64,000 nucleotides of DNA from Holothuria scabra (GCA_037179385.1 CM074179.1:72406719-72470718), one strand, 5' to 3'; positions 33,405 through 44,960 are shown, numbered from the stretch's first letter. Made by a program: numbers and translations. The notes: a model not told the origin generated them from the letters alone.

Positions 33405-34803
33405 TACCCAGTTAGCAACATGCTAGCAGTCCACCAGCGGTCCGCCAGCAGTGACTCTGGCGGGCAGCTAGCGTTAAACGCCGGCGGATAGCCCCCGATA
33501 TGGCCACCTTTTCTACGCTGGTCCGCCGGCGGAAAAACGCTAGAGAACACCAGTGGTCCACTGGCGGATCACCAGCTGTAACAGGCTTGTAGTATAGGTT
33601 TATTCCATTATTTTAAAGAGGGTGATTTTTCTTTCATCATGATATTTCATTCATTTCCTTTGTCCATTTTGCAACAGAGTTAGCTGAGTAGAGATGCTTG
33701 TTAAAATGGCCCCAGAGGAGATAAGCACGGTTTCAAACAACATGCTGTCTTAGGTTATGCCAGTGCAGAATTAAAATGCCTTCAACTGTAACTGGAAATA
33801 ATCATTGAAAATGGCCTCCAATTTCAAACTAGTCAGCTTTATTACAGTCCAAAAATTCAGTCCAACAGAATTAAGTAGGAATAGGGATAAGACTGTGATG
33901 AGGTAACAGCTCTAAAAAGTATTCCAAATGTCCACAAGTAAAAATAGAAAAACTGTTAATCCTAAATTTTCTGTTTTCTATGCAAAAAGAATGTAATTCT
34001 TCAGCAATGTTTAGGCCTTCAGCAACGCGGGTTAGGCTGTTTTACGACCATGCCATACTAAGTGTCCCAAAGAACTTAATTGTCTGACCAACAGTAGAGA
34101 ATTCACTGATCATTTCCATATGAGCTAAGTTCCAAGAACAGTGATACGATCAACACTCCATGATGATGGCTGCTTAAATATCGCTTGACAAAAGTAGTGT
34201 TCTTTGCACTGACTGCATTGAACAACTGTATGCAGAAGTTGTTATACCTGTATCAAGGAGGTTCTACAAGAACCTCCTTGCCTGTACACTGACTGCCAAC
34301 CATTGGTAAATCCTTGCAATACCCTGCCTTTACTCTGTGAATAGCCTATACAGACCAACACACTCCATCAGAAGCTTTACACTACAATAAGCTTGCATTT
34401 GAAAGCCCCTTCATGTGTTGTACACACAATTTCATTGACCAATCACAATGCACTTCCTGGATATTATTGTTAATGCATGAGCTCAGTGCCTGAAGTACAG
34501 CTATGCATGTAGGCAAGCTGACCTGTTAATGTGGAACAATTCCTACCAGATGTAGGCCTCAAAGAATCACTTCATGGAAAGTCATTGGAAGTGGGTAGTT
34601 TGATAGATTTCCAAAGAACAGAAACATGTTCTTCTTACTAAAAATTTCACCAGCGATCCACTATTGGTCCGCTGGCGATTTTCCGCCAAGACACCACTGT
34701 ACAAAAGCGTCCGTCGGTGCGCTAGCAGACCGTCAGCGTTAAAGCGCCAGCGTTTTCCCACCACCTTCCGCCAGCGGACCGCTTGCATCATGCGTACTGG
34801 GTA
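33405..34803. mobile_element. 1.4 kb element with long GC-rich terminal inverted repeats
   Basis: The ends TACCCAGTTAGCA and (reverse complement) TACCCAGTACGCATG begin two inverted arms of ~165-185 bp (33405-33595 and 34640-34803). Both are full of CCGCCAGCGG, GGTCCGCTGGCGG and CTAGCG motifs and are sharply more GC-rich than the surroundings. The ~1 kb interior is AT-rich and non-coding. A perfect 12-bp stem with a 3-base loop lies inside it. This is a non-autonomous DNA transposon with a probable TA target duplication. The two frames at 34582-34852 are read from the right arm and are not genes. Confidence 0.8.
34254..34280. repeat. Perfect 12-bp hairpin inside the long-TIR element
   Basis: CAAGGAGGTTCT and AGAACCTCCTTG pair exactly around a 3-base loop (ACA). 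No adjacent T-run or coding region. It could be a recombination or replication structure of the element, or chance. Confidence 0.7.
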
Positions 34804-34809
34804 TCTCTG

Positions 34810-35855
34810 TTGTTTTCCCTACCCACGAGTGAACTTCGGAAAGAATACTTGATAAAACGCATGGGGTCATAATTTACAAAAAGAAGAAAGATGCAAGCAA
34901 TCATTGATATGAGCTTGGAAATTTACGCTTTCTCCCTGAAGTCTTTGACAACCAAGACATTGACTTGGTACTGTTGAGCGTTTAAACACTTGTCCACATG
35001 AGCCGCTTTTTTACTTAAAAAATGACGATGTTGTAAAAAGATATGATCTTTTGATCTTTTGTTCAAGAGGCTGCGGGAGAGGTGATCTATTTTGCAAGCT
35101 TTGTTTTGGCAAAGGTCGCCAGATCTTGTAAACGATGCAGTGTGCTATTATTCACCACCGTAATGGGACATTACGGCAACTTCTTGTTAAGGATCAGTTA
35201 TGTTTTTATATATTAATTGTGACTGCTGTGTTTTATGGGATCAGGTATGTATTGAGATATAATATTGTGAATACTGTTTTGAATCGTCACTGTCCAGAGT
35301 CGATCTATTATTAACTTGCTCTGGTAAACCCATATACTGACTACTTGGTGCAGAACCCCATACTTGGTACATCAGTTTAGATCTACGTAAAAAGGCAGTT
35401 TTTTACATGATGAACTTTTCTTCTTACTTTTTGAGACATCCTTAATGACCTGCCTGAGTCTTTTTGAAGCAAGCTGAATACACACTTGATACATTAAGGT
35501 TTCACATCTATAACTTATTGATCGACAGCACCAGGTATACCAAAATACACAAAACGTTACATAACATTTGGCGATAGCTTGCAGACCAGTCAAGTGTGTG
35601 GCAATTATTGCTTTTAACCAAGTGTGTACACAATGAGTGCATGCATCATGCTACAAATTCAGACACCAGTTACATCACCTTAATATCATGAGGTGCCTCT
35701 GTTCAATTCTAAAGGAGCACAGTCACAGCATGACTAGAAGTACATTTTCCAAATCGGAGTCTCCTAAAAAGGTTTCTTCACGAAGTTTCGATCTAAAGAA
35801 TATTGAATGAAGAATCCTCAAACCTCGGATGAATTTGCAATCATTGATCCCACTT
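34810..35855. other. No gene resolved; upstream of a two-exon gene
   Basis: No convincing upstream exon of the gene at 35863 was found. The minus-strand frame at 35372-35593 lacks splice context. Confidence 0.35.
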
Positions 35856-35862
35856 TTCTTAG

Positions 35863-35921
35863 ATTTTGGGGAGAACATTTACACTTTTATTTGACGATGG
35901 ATGGAGGAGAGGGTAATGGCG
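35863..35921 (+). CDS. Exon 1 (or internal exon) of a small two-exon gene
   Basis: Acceptor ATCCCACTTTTCTTAG ends at 35862; consensus donor GCG|GTAAGT follows 35921. The frame contains an ATG at 35897 (MDGGEGNG) and ends in phase 1, which exactly fits the phase of the next exon at 36071 (the split Asp codon G|AT). If translation starts at 35897 the whole protein is 77 residues; if this is an internal exon it also contributes FWGEHLHFYLT. Confidence 0.55.
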
Positions 35922-36070
35922 GTAAGTTTACATTTAAAGAGGCAACCAGAGTTTGTTTTTGCAATTAGTTTTCCACGACTTTCATTCTGCACCACAACCA
36001 TACATTGAGTTAACACTAACACAAATTGGTATGTAACCATGGTCTCACATTGTGATTTGTCATCATATAG

Positions 36071-36279
36071 ATGAGAATATTTGGTCTTTCATCCCTGTGT
36101 GGAATTTTGAACAAAATCACAAAACTCCCATTCAACGGTTCTTAACACAGAATGAGCGTTTCTTCTTAGAAGAAAGAAACAAAGTGCTGGAGAATCTGGA
36201 GGTGACGCATTTTGCAAAATGTCATAGAAAGAGCCACAGGACCAACAAGAGACCTGGAACAAAAAATTCCATGAAGTGA
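36071..36279 (+). CDS. Terminal exon of a small gene, product unrecognised
   Basis: Acceptor TTTGTCATCATATAG ends at 36070. The frame DENIWSFIPVWNFEQNHKTP then IQRFLTQNERFFLEERNKVL and a basic tail (CHRKSHRTNKRPGTKNSMK) runs to TGA. It has a hydrophobic/aromatic N-terminal half, a charged helix and a Lys/Arg-rich C-terminus. AATAAA at 36336-36341 lies ~57 bases past the stop, as expected for a 3' UTR. Phase matches the exon at 35863-35921. No known domain is apparent; the basic tail could bind nucleic acid or serve as a nuclear signal (inference). Confidence 0.6.
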
Positions 36280-36344
36280 TAAGTAACCAAGTACCACCCT
36301 GACAGGGCTTCAACTCTTTGTTTTAATATCAGCCGAATAAAGTG

Positions 36345-38635
36345 ATTGATAAGTTTGCATCATTTCAAGAAGTGAGCCGTAAGACCCATTTCGCATCCAG
36401 AATTCTTAACCACCTTGAAGGTACCAGTAACCACGTATAACTATGGCAAACCATCAGCAGTATAATAAAAATCTCTTAGAGTGAGTAATTTATAAAATTT
36501 CATAAAAAATGGCCATAGGAACCTTTAACCGTGAACCAAACATCCACGAAAAACATAGGAAGATCGTTATCGGGTAGCAGCCAGTTTGCCGTCAACTGGA
36601 AAAGTTGTCATGTCAAGCATTTTGTAGAATATTTCACAAGCACCCCAGCGCCCATCTTTGTCTCAGGATTCAAATTTGCTTAACACCTCTAAAGCATGAG
36701 AATCGTTAATGGGAATCTGTGTGGGGAGAAAGGTTCGTGTAGACTTTCATGAAATGGACCATGTGGCCCATATTGAACCTTGGACCAAATATTTCCTATT
36801 CCCCAAATGACCACCATCCGGGGAACACGGGTTTCGACTTTCAAACAAATCAACGGAAATATGTAGGGAGGATATCGAGGGATGTATTGATGGAATAATG
36901 AAGGGAGGGGTTGATCACGTGGCGCTGCATGTCCCCCAAAATCTTACACTAGCAAATGGTAGCATGAGCTTAAATTTCCTCAACTTGGGGTGGGTGGGGT
37001 ACAACATAAGGGTAGGTTCCAAAAATGGGATCGGCTTCATGAGTAGGAATCATCCAGGGCTCTTTTCGGGATCAAGAATGAAGCGCAGCCTTGGCGAGAC
37101 CAGTAGTTTATCTGGATTCCCGAAGTTCTGGGGTACTTACGAAATTGCAGGCATTAAAATTGTGCTTTAGAGGTCAATTAAGACAAAACCCAATACACCA
37201 CCTAATTAGGAAGTAAACATTTCAATTATATTTCTGTTCCGTATGACTTACGGTCTGCCGAGATGTATAACGTATACGACTTACACTAGGAAGGGAGTGA
37301 ATTTTCTTGAGGCCTCTTGCACACTTTGAAAAAAAATTCGTGAATTTAAGATCCTGAATTCAAAGTGGGTGTGCAAGAAGTGCTCTAAAATCACAATTTG
37401 CAGACTTTCAAAGAGACAGAGAGGGGGGGGGGGGGGCTCTTGGTTTTCGAAAGCATCTTTACTACACGCCTGTCCTTTTTACGGTATGTGGGCGGACACC
37501 TTTATTGTTTCACATCTTGCAACTTAACATGCAAGCTCCAAAATCTTAATTAATAGACACTGACTGGTCATGATAAAGACTTCTGAGGCTGCGGTAACTT
37601 CTTTTTCATGTGTATGATCTGGAACTATTGGGCGTTTCAATGATTCAAAGAGGACATTTTACGTAGCTATGACTCTTTACAATCCTACATAGCTAGGTCA
37701 AATGATTATGCTTACAGGCAACAAAGAATAATACAATAATGCAGTTGTTCTAGTACTGAGAGTGCGTTAATTGACATTGCAGAGCTTCATGACGTAATTG
37801 TGTTGTCAAGAGGAAAAGCACATGCTTTCAGAGAACTCTTACTGTGGGCTCGGAGCGCGCCGAGAACACCTCCTTTACATGTTACCTAGTATTTGATACC
37901 AAATTTTTCGTCCATTAAAAATTATTTAAATTAATTAAACAGATGATAATTGTTTCAAATTTCTGCTTCCTCGCATTATTAGTTTTTACAATAATTTGCA
38001 ATTAGTTTTTTATCTTTTTAGAGATGTTTTAATAGGGGAACGGGTATGTGTGGTTTTGTTTCCAACCCATCCCAATGTTGGGTGATCTATAGTGTCTCCC
38101 CCTTCACAAAGAAATGATGTCAATAAGGCAGATAAACATTTAACTTTAATGTAGATTGTAATTTTATCCAACAAAAAAGGGACATGGACATATGCTTGGC
38201 TTTCCGCCATAAAATCAGCGAAGTAGTCGATTTTGGCCTGTAAATTGTAATGACGCCCTGTATACTTTTGCATACATTTTAAAAAAGCAATTGATACAGC
38301 TTGTTACCAGTGAGAGCAACTTTCTGTTGTAAGTAACTGCCTAGTTTACCGTCCATATTCATCCTTGCTCTTGCAAAGGCTCATAGCAGTTTCTTGCTTA
38401 AACATTCCCTTTGTATGCTGAGAAGTATCGACCCTTTCTTTATTAAATTTTCAGTGTATTGTTCTAAAGGCATACTTCAATTTGCGCATTGATTTCTGAT
38501 GTAGCAATGGAGTAATGATGCATACTTAACCTAAGAAAAATATTTCTTACAGTGAATCCTCAGTCCTGTTTTCTTTTTGTTTATTTTATTTCTGACACAA
38601 TCATTTGCTACGAGCCTACCCTTTTAGGGACCTAA

Positions 38636-38666
<31 letters not shown>

Positions 38667-38905
38667 CTGCTAGCATAGCTTAGATGGTACTTCGAGATCC
38701 AAGACCAGACAATAATTTTATAACATTTCAAGAACGATATGTTTTTACAAACAAAAAAAGTACGTTACAATTAAAAGTATAAGTAGTCGATTCAACTGCA
38801 TTTTGGTTCTTTTCCCAAAATGCGTCAGCAAGTTTTGTGAATTTAGAGTCCCTTCCAAAGTTGCCTTACTCCTGTTCTTTTGTCTTCCTACCATTAAACA
38901 CGTGA
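36345..38905. other. No supported gene
   Basis: The 90-codon frame at 36898-37170 (plus) has no splice context and I do not call it. An imperfect hairpin is at 37316-37378. A C-run followed by (CA)n lies at 38636-38664. The 3' end of this stretch supplies the acceptor of the exon at 38913. Confidence 0.4.
37316..37378. repeat. Imperfect hairpin
   Basis: CTTGCACACTTTGAA at the left pairs with TTCAAAGTGGGTGTGCAAG at the right after a 4-base bulge, with a ~29-base AT-rich loop. Purpose unknown. Confidence 0.55.
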
Positions 38906-38912
38906 CCTACAG

Positions 38913-38983
38913 ATATGGATTGCCGTATCGAAGCTGTGGGTCATCTTAAGCAGGCAGAACTATATTCAAAAGGAGACAACGAA
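38913..38983 (+). CDS. Exon-like segment with strong splice sites, possible first coding exon
   Basis: Acceptor AACACGTGACCTACAG ends at 38912; donor GAA|GTAAGT follows 38983. The frame from ATG at 38915 reads MDCRIEAVGHLKQAELYSKG then DNE and ends in phase 0. The ATG two bases after the acceptor is the same pattern seen in the paralogue genes at 17-19 kb, so this may be the first coding exon of a plus-strand gene. The sequence resembles a TPR-like helix (A-x-x-H-L-K-Q-A-E-L-Y), which is only suggestive. No following exon was found in the window. Confidence 0.5.
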
Positions 38984-39639
38984 GTAAGTATATCTTTTAA
39001 GTTATTAGCGTGACAGATTATACACTAACACTTTCATATGTTATAGTATATATACCAAAACTGTACACTGCCCTAATAAGTGAATTAATATTCTCAGTCA
39101 TCCAGTTCTGACTAATTAAGTCCTTTTAATGAAGATCTTTTCCATTCTTTCCCATGTAATCCCTAAACAAAGGCATTGTCTGTGTATCCTTTGATCTGGA
39201 GGTTTGTTTTCGTTAAAGGCGAAGCTCACAATAAGAATTTCTATAGAACGACTGGAAGCAAATGTTTAAATTATATATGTTTCAATTGCGCCCCGTTCAT
39301 CATTGGATGAAAGCATTGTTCAAGCCTATATGTTTTACTCAGATTTATATAATTTAGTCATCCGTAGGAACAATTTTTTTAAACTAATTTGTAGGGAAAA
39401 TGCTGCTGTCTACAAATGAAATGATACGTCGTTTCTCGGATAACGTCGAATGGCATAAATTTCACAACTTTGCATGACGGCTGGCAACGAAATATTAATG
39501 TGAAGGGTGTAAGGGTGCGTCTCTTTATTGGAATTTCAATAATACGTCACTAAAACTTTTTGATCGAAGCATTGAAAGAAGAATTTGGCAGATAAAAGCA
39601 AGATTACCGTCGGAAACGAATATTGTCTTAAAGAGACTA

Positions 39640-39960
39640 CAGTGTTGTTTTTCCTTCTCTAGCAACTCCCTGTTATAACCAACTGTTCCCCTTAGTTCAT
39701 GGCCTACACTAACTGCATATGCTTGTATCATAAAAAGCAAACTCTTCAAACACACTGCAATTACAAAAATGGTTGAAGAGCGATTGCAAAAGTGTCCGAA
39801 AGAGATTTCTAATAGAAATGGTTGGATGAAACTAATTTTGTTTACAAAAGTGATTGAATTAATTTATATAAAAGTGGTGACCTATTACAAAAGTGATAGT
39901 AATAACGAATGTGGTTGTTACATCATGAAAGGTGGCATGAAAACGGCAACGTGTATAAAT
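39640..39960. repeat. Repeat with short tandem ATTACAAAAGTGGT units, left copy
   Basis: The stretch with GTTCCCCTTAGTTCAT, ATGCTTGTATCATAAAAA and CTTCAAACACA is followed by degenerate AATTACAAAAATGGTTG units. It matches 40890-41185 in direct orientation. The plus-strand frame at 39769-40071 runs through the units and is an artefact. Confidence 0.65.
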
Positions 39961-40485
39961 TTTAGTGCGCAGTTAAACACAGGTCACGAACTAACCTGTC
40001 CCTTCAAATTTCCGGTCTCGAGTCCAACATACACTGGCCTACTAACTGAAAACGACGATTTCTTTTTGTGAATCTTTACGTAAGACAAATTCCATTTTGT
40101 TTATTTTCTCTCAGTATTCGAACACGAGGAATCAGAGAAACAAAAGCCCTGTCTTGATGTTTGATTTACAAAATAGAAAATGGAAAACGAAACACAAAAA
40201 ATGTGAAGTATTTTAACTTCGTAGGACCAAAGTCTCCGTATTCATTGTCTTTAACAATTTTTACGTCATTCTTCAAACGTCATCGCGTGAAGTGAAAGAA
40301 GTTAACGAACAGTTAAAAAACACGCCAAAGACATTCAAACAAGGGAAAAACATATGACCCACCAAACATTTCTCAGCAGACGAATACAATTTGCAACAAG
40401 TGTACCTACAGTTTGGATATTGAAATGTTCAAAAGATGACATCATTTGGCTGTCAAATAGTTCTTTAAATTTAGATTCCATTGTA

Positions 40486-40760
40486 TGTTTTGAAGTAACC
40501 GACGTTTCGACACAGTGGAGAGACTTCAATGAACCATCAGATTTAAAACATCACATTTTTCGTTTATTGTCTCTGGCATTAATGCCATAATAGTTTTTTG
40601 ATCTTGATAACTTAATGTCACAGGAAGACAATGGAAGCATTTCCCCTACCTGCTGTACAACACAAAAAGAGCTCACTTAAATGAATGTTTTCTATGTATA
40701 TTTAATTTTGAGCGAACCATTACGTTTTATGCCGTCACTAATAATTACAAATTAAATGGC
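40486..40760. repeat. Interspersed repeat, copy 2
   Basis: Matches 9583-9850 in the same orientation (GTTTCGACAC, GTGGAGAGA, TTTATTGTCTCTG, CTCACTTAAATGAATG and CATTACGTTTTATGC). It lies between the two direct-repeat copies at 39640 and 40890, so the three may be parts of one larger composite element. Confidence 0.75.
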
Positions 40761-40889
40761 ATTTACTCATTCGTAAATCGTTTTTACGGCTAATGCAACA
40801 GTTAATACAATAAAATGAACCAAGATATTAGTGATGCAACAAGCCCTATTAAAATGACGCCATGATTGCTCTCACTGCACAAATTTTCG

Positions 40890-41185
40890 AAGTCCTTTTA
40901 ATCAAATGTTTCCCTTAGGTCATATTCTAACTGTGTACCAGATTTCATGCTTGTATCATGAAAATCAAATTCTCCAAATACAGTGCATGCCCGGCCTGTT
41001 GTAGCCTACAATAATTACAAAAGTGGTTGAAAGAGATTTTTATTACTAAAGTGGTTGGTTCAATATGAATTTATCACAAAAGAGGTAAATATATTACAAA
41101 GGTGCACTGGTCGAATTTATTACAAAAGTGGTGACCTATTACAGGAGTGGTAGTGATTACAAAAGTGGTTTTTACACCCGACCTG
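40890..41185. repeat. Repeat with ATTACAAAAGTGGT units, right copy
   Basis: Matches 39640-39960 in the same orientation: TTTCCCTTAGGTCAT, ATGCTTGTATCATGAAAA and CTCCAAATACA, then ~7 degenerate ATTACAAAAGTGGT units from about 41028 to 41175. With the left copy it forms direct repeats ~1.25 kb apart. Confidence 0.65.
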
Positions 41186-41450
41186 ATGGTGTGATATTTT
41201 ACATCATTCTGACAAAATTATTTATTTTAAATATGTAGATCTCTGTGAGGTTCTTACTTGTACTTACATTATACTATGATGTTGGAGTCAAAAGCAACAA
41301 AGATTTAATCTTGGCAGTATTTGTGTAAACTTTAAGTTGATGTAATTTTTCGCAAAACAGATTGCATCTTCTGCCGCCTTTGCTGACTGGTTATTACGAA
41401 CCCTGCATATATGATTGGTTGACACTGACCCACCGTTAACACAGGGGCGA

Positions 41451-41590
41451 TGCAAACTGTTTCACAAGAAAATTTCCTTACTGGCTAACGATAGCCCTAA
41501 TCCTAACCTATTCCCTAACCCGAACAAAGAATACAATCGATACAATACAATGGCAACAGCCAATCAAGGAACACCTTGTTAAACAGTGCT
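41451..41590. mobile_element. ~140-bp inverted-repeat element, copy 2
   Basis: Related to 24738-24901. The right end GTTAAACAGTGCTCAT is the reverse complement of a GAGCACTGTTTAAC terminus; the left terminus is TGCAAACTGTTTCAC. The interior has ACTGGCTAACGATAG, CCCTAATCC, TTCCCTAACCC and CAATACAATGGCAACAGCCA. Confidence 0.7.
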
Positions 41591-42098
41591 CATTACCCCT
41601 TAACACACCGTCAGTTTTAATGATAACCCACTAGCAACAACGAGCGGGAGAGGGCATTTTTGTCAGCCATCTGTGCGGGCACTTTTGATCGGTTCGGTTC
41701 GAGGCCTTTTTTTCGTTAGCTAAGGGATTTACGTGTGTCAACGCGCGACATATAATATATAATGGTAAAATACATGTCTCTGCGTACACCCACAAGGAAA
41801 GCCCTAAGCCTTGTCCTCCTTTTGCACGCAGATTATGAACACAAAGATAAAAGCGGCCTTTATATACTAAGATTATCAGACGTAATAGGGCGGTGTAAGC
41901 ACCATTCGCGCTACGCTTACAAGACTAACCGTACAAATCAGGCGCAAATAGTAGTAAATTAAACCCAAATACCCAGTAAGGAACATTCCTTAGTACCGAG
42001 AAAGCGAATTCGCCTGGAACGTTATTTTCCAAATCATGGTCCTCGGTTATTCACCAAAAATACTCCGATAAGTACAGTGTATTCCTGACGAATATGAT

Positions 42099-42574
42099 CT
42101 AGGTACGGAAAAAACCAAACACTTTGTTCAAGATGTCATACAACAAGTTAATAAGACATTTTGGTACGTTAGGTAATAGGTTGTAGTAATAGACGATTTT
42201 TGGATCTGATTCCTCGATGTTGTCGGACATTTGGTCCTGATGGTTCTCTGGAAGCTCTTGGGTAGTTTTACTTGTCCTCTGTTTTTTTAGGGACTCATTC
42301 TTCCTTTTCGGTCGTTTATTTTCTTCCTCCTTCCTTGCAAGAGGAGGTCTGATAGCCTTCGATTGCTCATTTGATTCCCCATAGCTTCTCTCCACTTCGT
42401 CCCATCTAATTACTAGACTATCCGCTTCTGACCCTGGGTTATGACCTGAATTGCTGTTCATATCCTTTAGCATGGCATTTGCATCTGAATGCCACTCACT
42501 GGGTGTCTGAGTTGATACGTGCCGTCTTCTCATACCGGGACTGGCTCTCAGGTCCTCTGGAGGTTTCGGTCTCC
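42099..42574 (-). CDS. Terminal coding exon of a minus-strand spliced gene
   Basis: An acceptor (CGGAACCATTGCAG, with a C/T-rich stretch upstream) ends just above 42574. The exon begins with two bases of a split Gly codon (GG) and is open for 157 codons to a stop. Order: Pro-rich start (RPKPPEDLRASPGMRRRHVS), a polar Ser/Asn/Glu region, a Lys/Arg/Glu-rich segment (KEEENKRPKRKNESLKKQRT, nuclear-signal-like), then a hydrophobic C-terminal helix (NLLPNVPKCLINLLYDILNK). The phase matches the donor of the exon at 47621-47696 exactly. Product not recognised. Confidence 0.65.
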
Positions 42575-42579
42575 CTGCA

Positions 42580-43340
42580 ATGGTTCCGTATAAGAGAAAA
42601 AAAAAAACATCACTGTGAAAACCTTTATCAATAATGTATTACTGGAATGTTCAATGGCACAAGCACAACGCTATACGGCCGATTCGAACTAAGGAAACTG
42701 TACGTCAATTATTGGAAAGGACAAATTAAAACTTTAAATTTCTCTTCTTTGAGAGCGTTTAAAGAGACATGAGAGAAGTGGCCTTGACAAATTGGGTTGC
42801 CCGCTGGATTGAAGGACACTCGAGTGAATCAATTTACAGTTAGTCATTCAAATAATCTTGCGGAAGAATCTTTCAAACCTTTAACTTGAAGCTCCTTTTC
42901 TAGTTTCTTCTCCTCAGTCGCATCCCGTCCCTCTTTCTAATCGGCTCATATCTACCACTTAGTCCATTTTGTATCTTTGCAATGAGAGCCTGTCTCTTTT
43001 GTTCTAAATTTACTTTTTGCAACACCCAGACTTTGATTGCTCAAAGCTTCTTCCTTTTTTTGTGTATGTTTAAAAATATGCCTTCCCATAACCTGCTTGT
43101 TCAGTTCGCCAGACTGGTAGGACAATTTGGCACTTTCTCTCCCTCTCTCTCTTTCTTTTTTTTTTTTTTTTTTTTTTTTTCTTTTTTAGTTACAAACCAT
43201 TTCTTAGTCTCCCTGCTCTAGAATAAAGATTGCAACGTTTTCTGCATCACCTCTGTGGTTAAAAAAAATAAAAATAAAAATAAACAAGACCACTATACTC
43301 TTCCTAGTGGCGAAACTATCGCTTGGTCAGAGGACTACCC
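42580..43340. other. Intron sequence with a long T-tract
   Basis: Part of the proposed ~5 kb intron of the minus-strand gene. It contains a T30 run near 43150-43182 and an (AAATA)n patch near 43262-43285. No exon was found. Confidence 0.45.
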
Positions 43341-43342
43341 CT

Positions 43343-44960
43343 GTTACAACCGATAATGTAAACATTAACCGATAATGTAAAAACGACCGATAATATAAAA
43401 AAAAAATTAACCGATAATGTAAAAACGACCGATAATGTAAAAAAGAAATTACCCATAATGTAAAAAAATCTTTGAACCGATAATGTAAAAAAATTAACCG
43501 ATAATGTAAAAAAATCTTTGAACCGATAATGTTAAAAAAAAAAAATACCGATAATGTAAAAACTGTTCTAACGAGGGTTTCATATGGTCCTATCAATAGG
43601 TATGTATGTGTGCCAGTTTATGTAGGTAGGCAGGTAAGCTGGCAGAAGGCAGGTGGACAGGGCGGGAAAGCAAAAAAGATAGGTTTGTGCTTACGTACGT
43701 GTGTGCGCGTATGTGCGCATGTAACCTGTGTGAATTTATCGGCCTATGTAATTGACTATGTTGTGTCTGAGTGTAGCCTTAATCACGGTAGTAACAAGGA
43801 CTTTTTATTGGGGGTGGCCAACTACGGCGCCTGATTCACCGTCAGGGGGAATTTTCGAATATTTAAGTACCTTAAGATGTAATCTGGTGTTAATATCATT
43901 CGCATCATTAGCATCGTTTGAAGTCATTCTTTCTGCACCATTGAGAAATATTTTTTCCAGATTTCGATTGGGTGCATCATCCCCTGGCCTCCCTCTAGTT
44001 ATGTCAATGGCCTACACATGGTTTATGAATTCTCACATGTCGCTCAAGAAAATGCAGCCGGGAAGAAACGTCAAGAAATCAATGTCTGATCAGAAAGTAA
44101 CTTACTGGTCTGATCGGACAGATAGCTCAGTATATGAATTCTCGGGCTATACGCTATTTAATATCACACTCACTTTGCCTGCCAGATTCAAACCAAAAGG
44201 TCACCAAAGTCACCTATCACACCAGTTTGCCCCAGTTGTCATTTACATGTGCGTGTCAATGTGTGTGTATCATTTACATGTAAGAGAATATATGCATTTT
44301 CCATTAAGTTATACATTGTTCTTGTCACGCCACTTTCTTGTCCCCTTCGTAACGCCACGACTGCTCGAGCGACACGTGCAAATTTTATGAACGCAATCAT
44401 ACACTACGTATAGGCCATTGTCGTATCTGGGGGGACGCCAGGGGCCATATCCCCTATCGAATTGTGAAAAAAATATCTTGTAATAGCACAAAAAGAAAGA
44501 TTTTAATGATACTAATGATGCAAATGATAGCAGCACCAGTTTACATCTGTACTTGGCCATCCCCAATAAAAAATATCCTGGTTACTCCCATGATGAAAGC
44601 TTCCGTCGGACACAGCATAGTCAATTTTTTAGATCAATAAATTAACACAAGTGCTCACATACGCACGTACACACGCGTCCACCCATAAACCTACCTGTTC
44701 CCCCCCCCCCCCGCCCATATGCCGCCTGTCAGCTTACCTGCCGACCTATATATATACAAGCTCGCACACAGACTTACCTGTACGTAGGACCGTATGAAAC
44801 CCTCGTTAGAACAGTTTTTACATTATCGGTTAATTTTTTTTTTCACATTATCGGTTCAAAGAATCTTTTACATTATCGGTTATTTTTTTTACATTATCGG
44901 TTCAAAGAATTTTTATATTATCGGTATTTTTTTTTTTTTTTTGACATTATCGGTTGTAAC
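43343..44960. mobile_element. 1.6 kb foldback element with arrayed termini
   Basis: Two long inverted arms (about 43343-44080 and 44290-44960) are mirror images. Each begins GTTACAACCGATAATGT, then carries a degenerate array of CCGATAATGTAAA units (about ten left, six right) spaced by poly-A. The next blocks also mirror: CTGTTCTAACGAGGGTTTCA, then Gly/Pro-type GT-rich sequence, GGTGGCCAA and TCTGGTGTTAATATCATTCG. The unpaired centre is only ~200 bp. The arm-internal frames (212 and 85 codons) encode look-alike peptides simply because the DNA is inverted. Terminal tandem arrays inside very long inverted arms are the hallmark of foldback-type DNA transposons. Confidence 0.85.

Noticed and set aside
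36898..37170. 90-codon plus-strand ORF
   Set aside because: There is no acceptor, donor or poly(A) context and no recognisable motif; length alone is not evidence in eukaryotic DNA.
43529..44566. Plus-strand 212-codon ORF and minus-strand 85-codon ORF with similar peptides
   Set aside because: Both lie in the inverted arms of the foldback element; the similarity follows from the DNA being inverted, and neither has splice or domain support.
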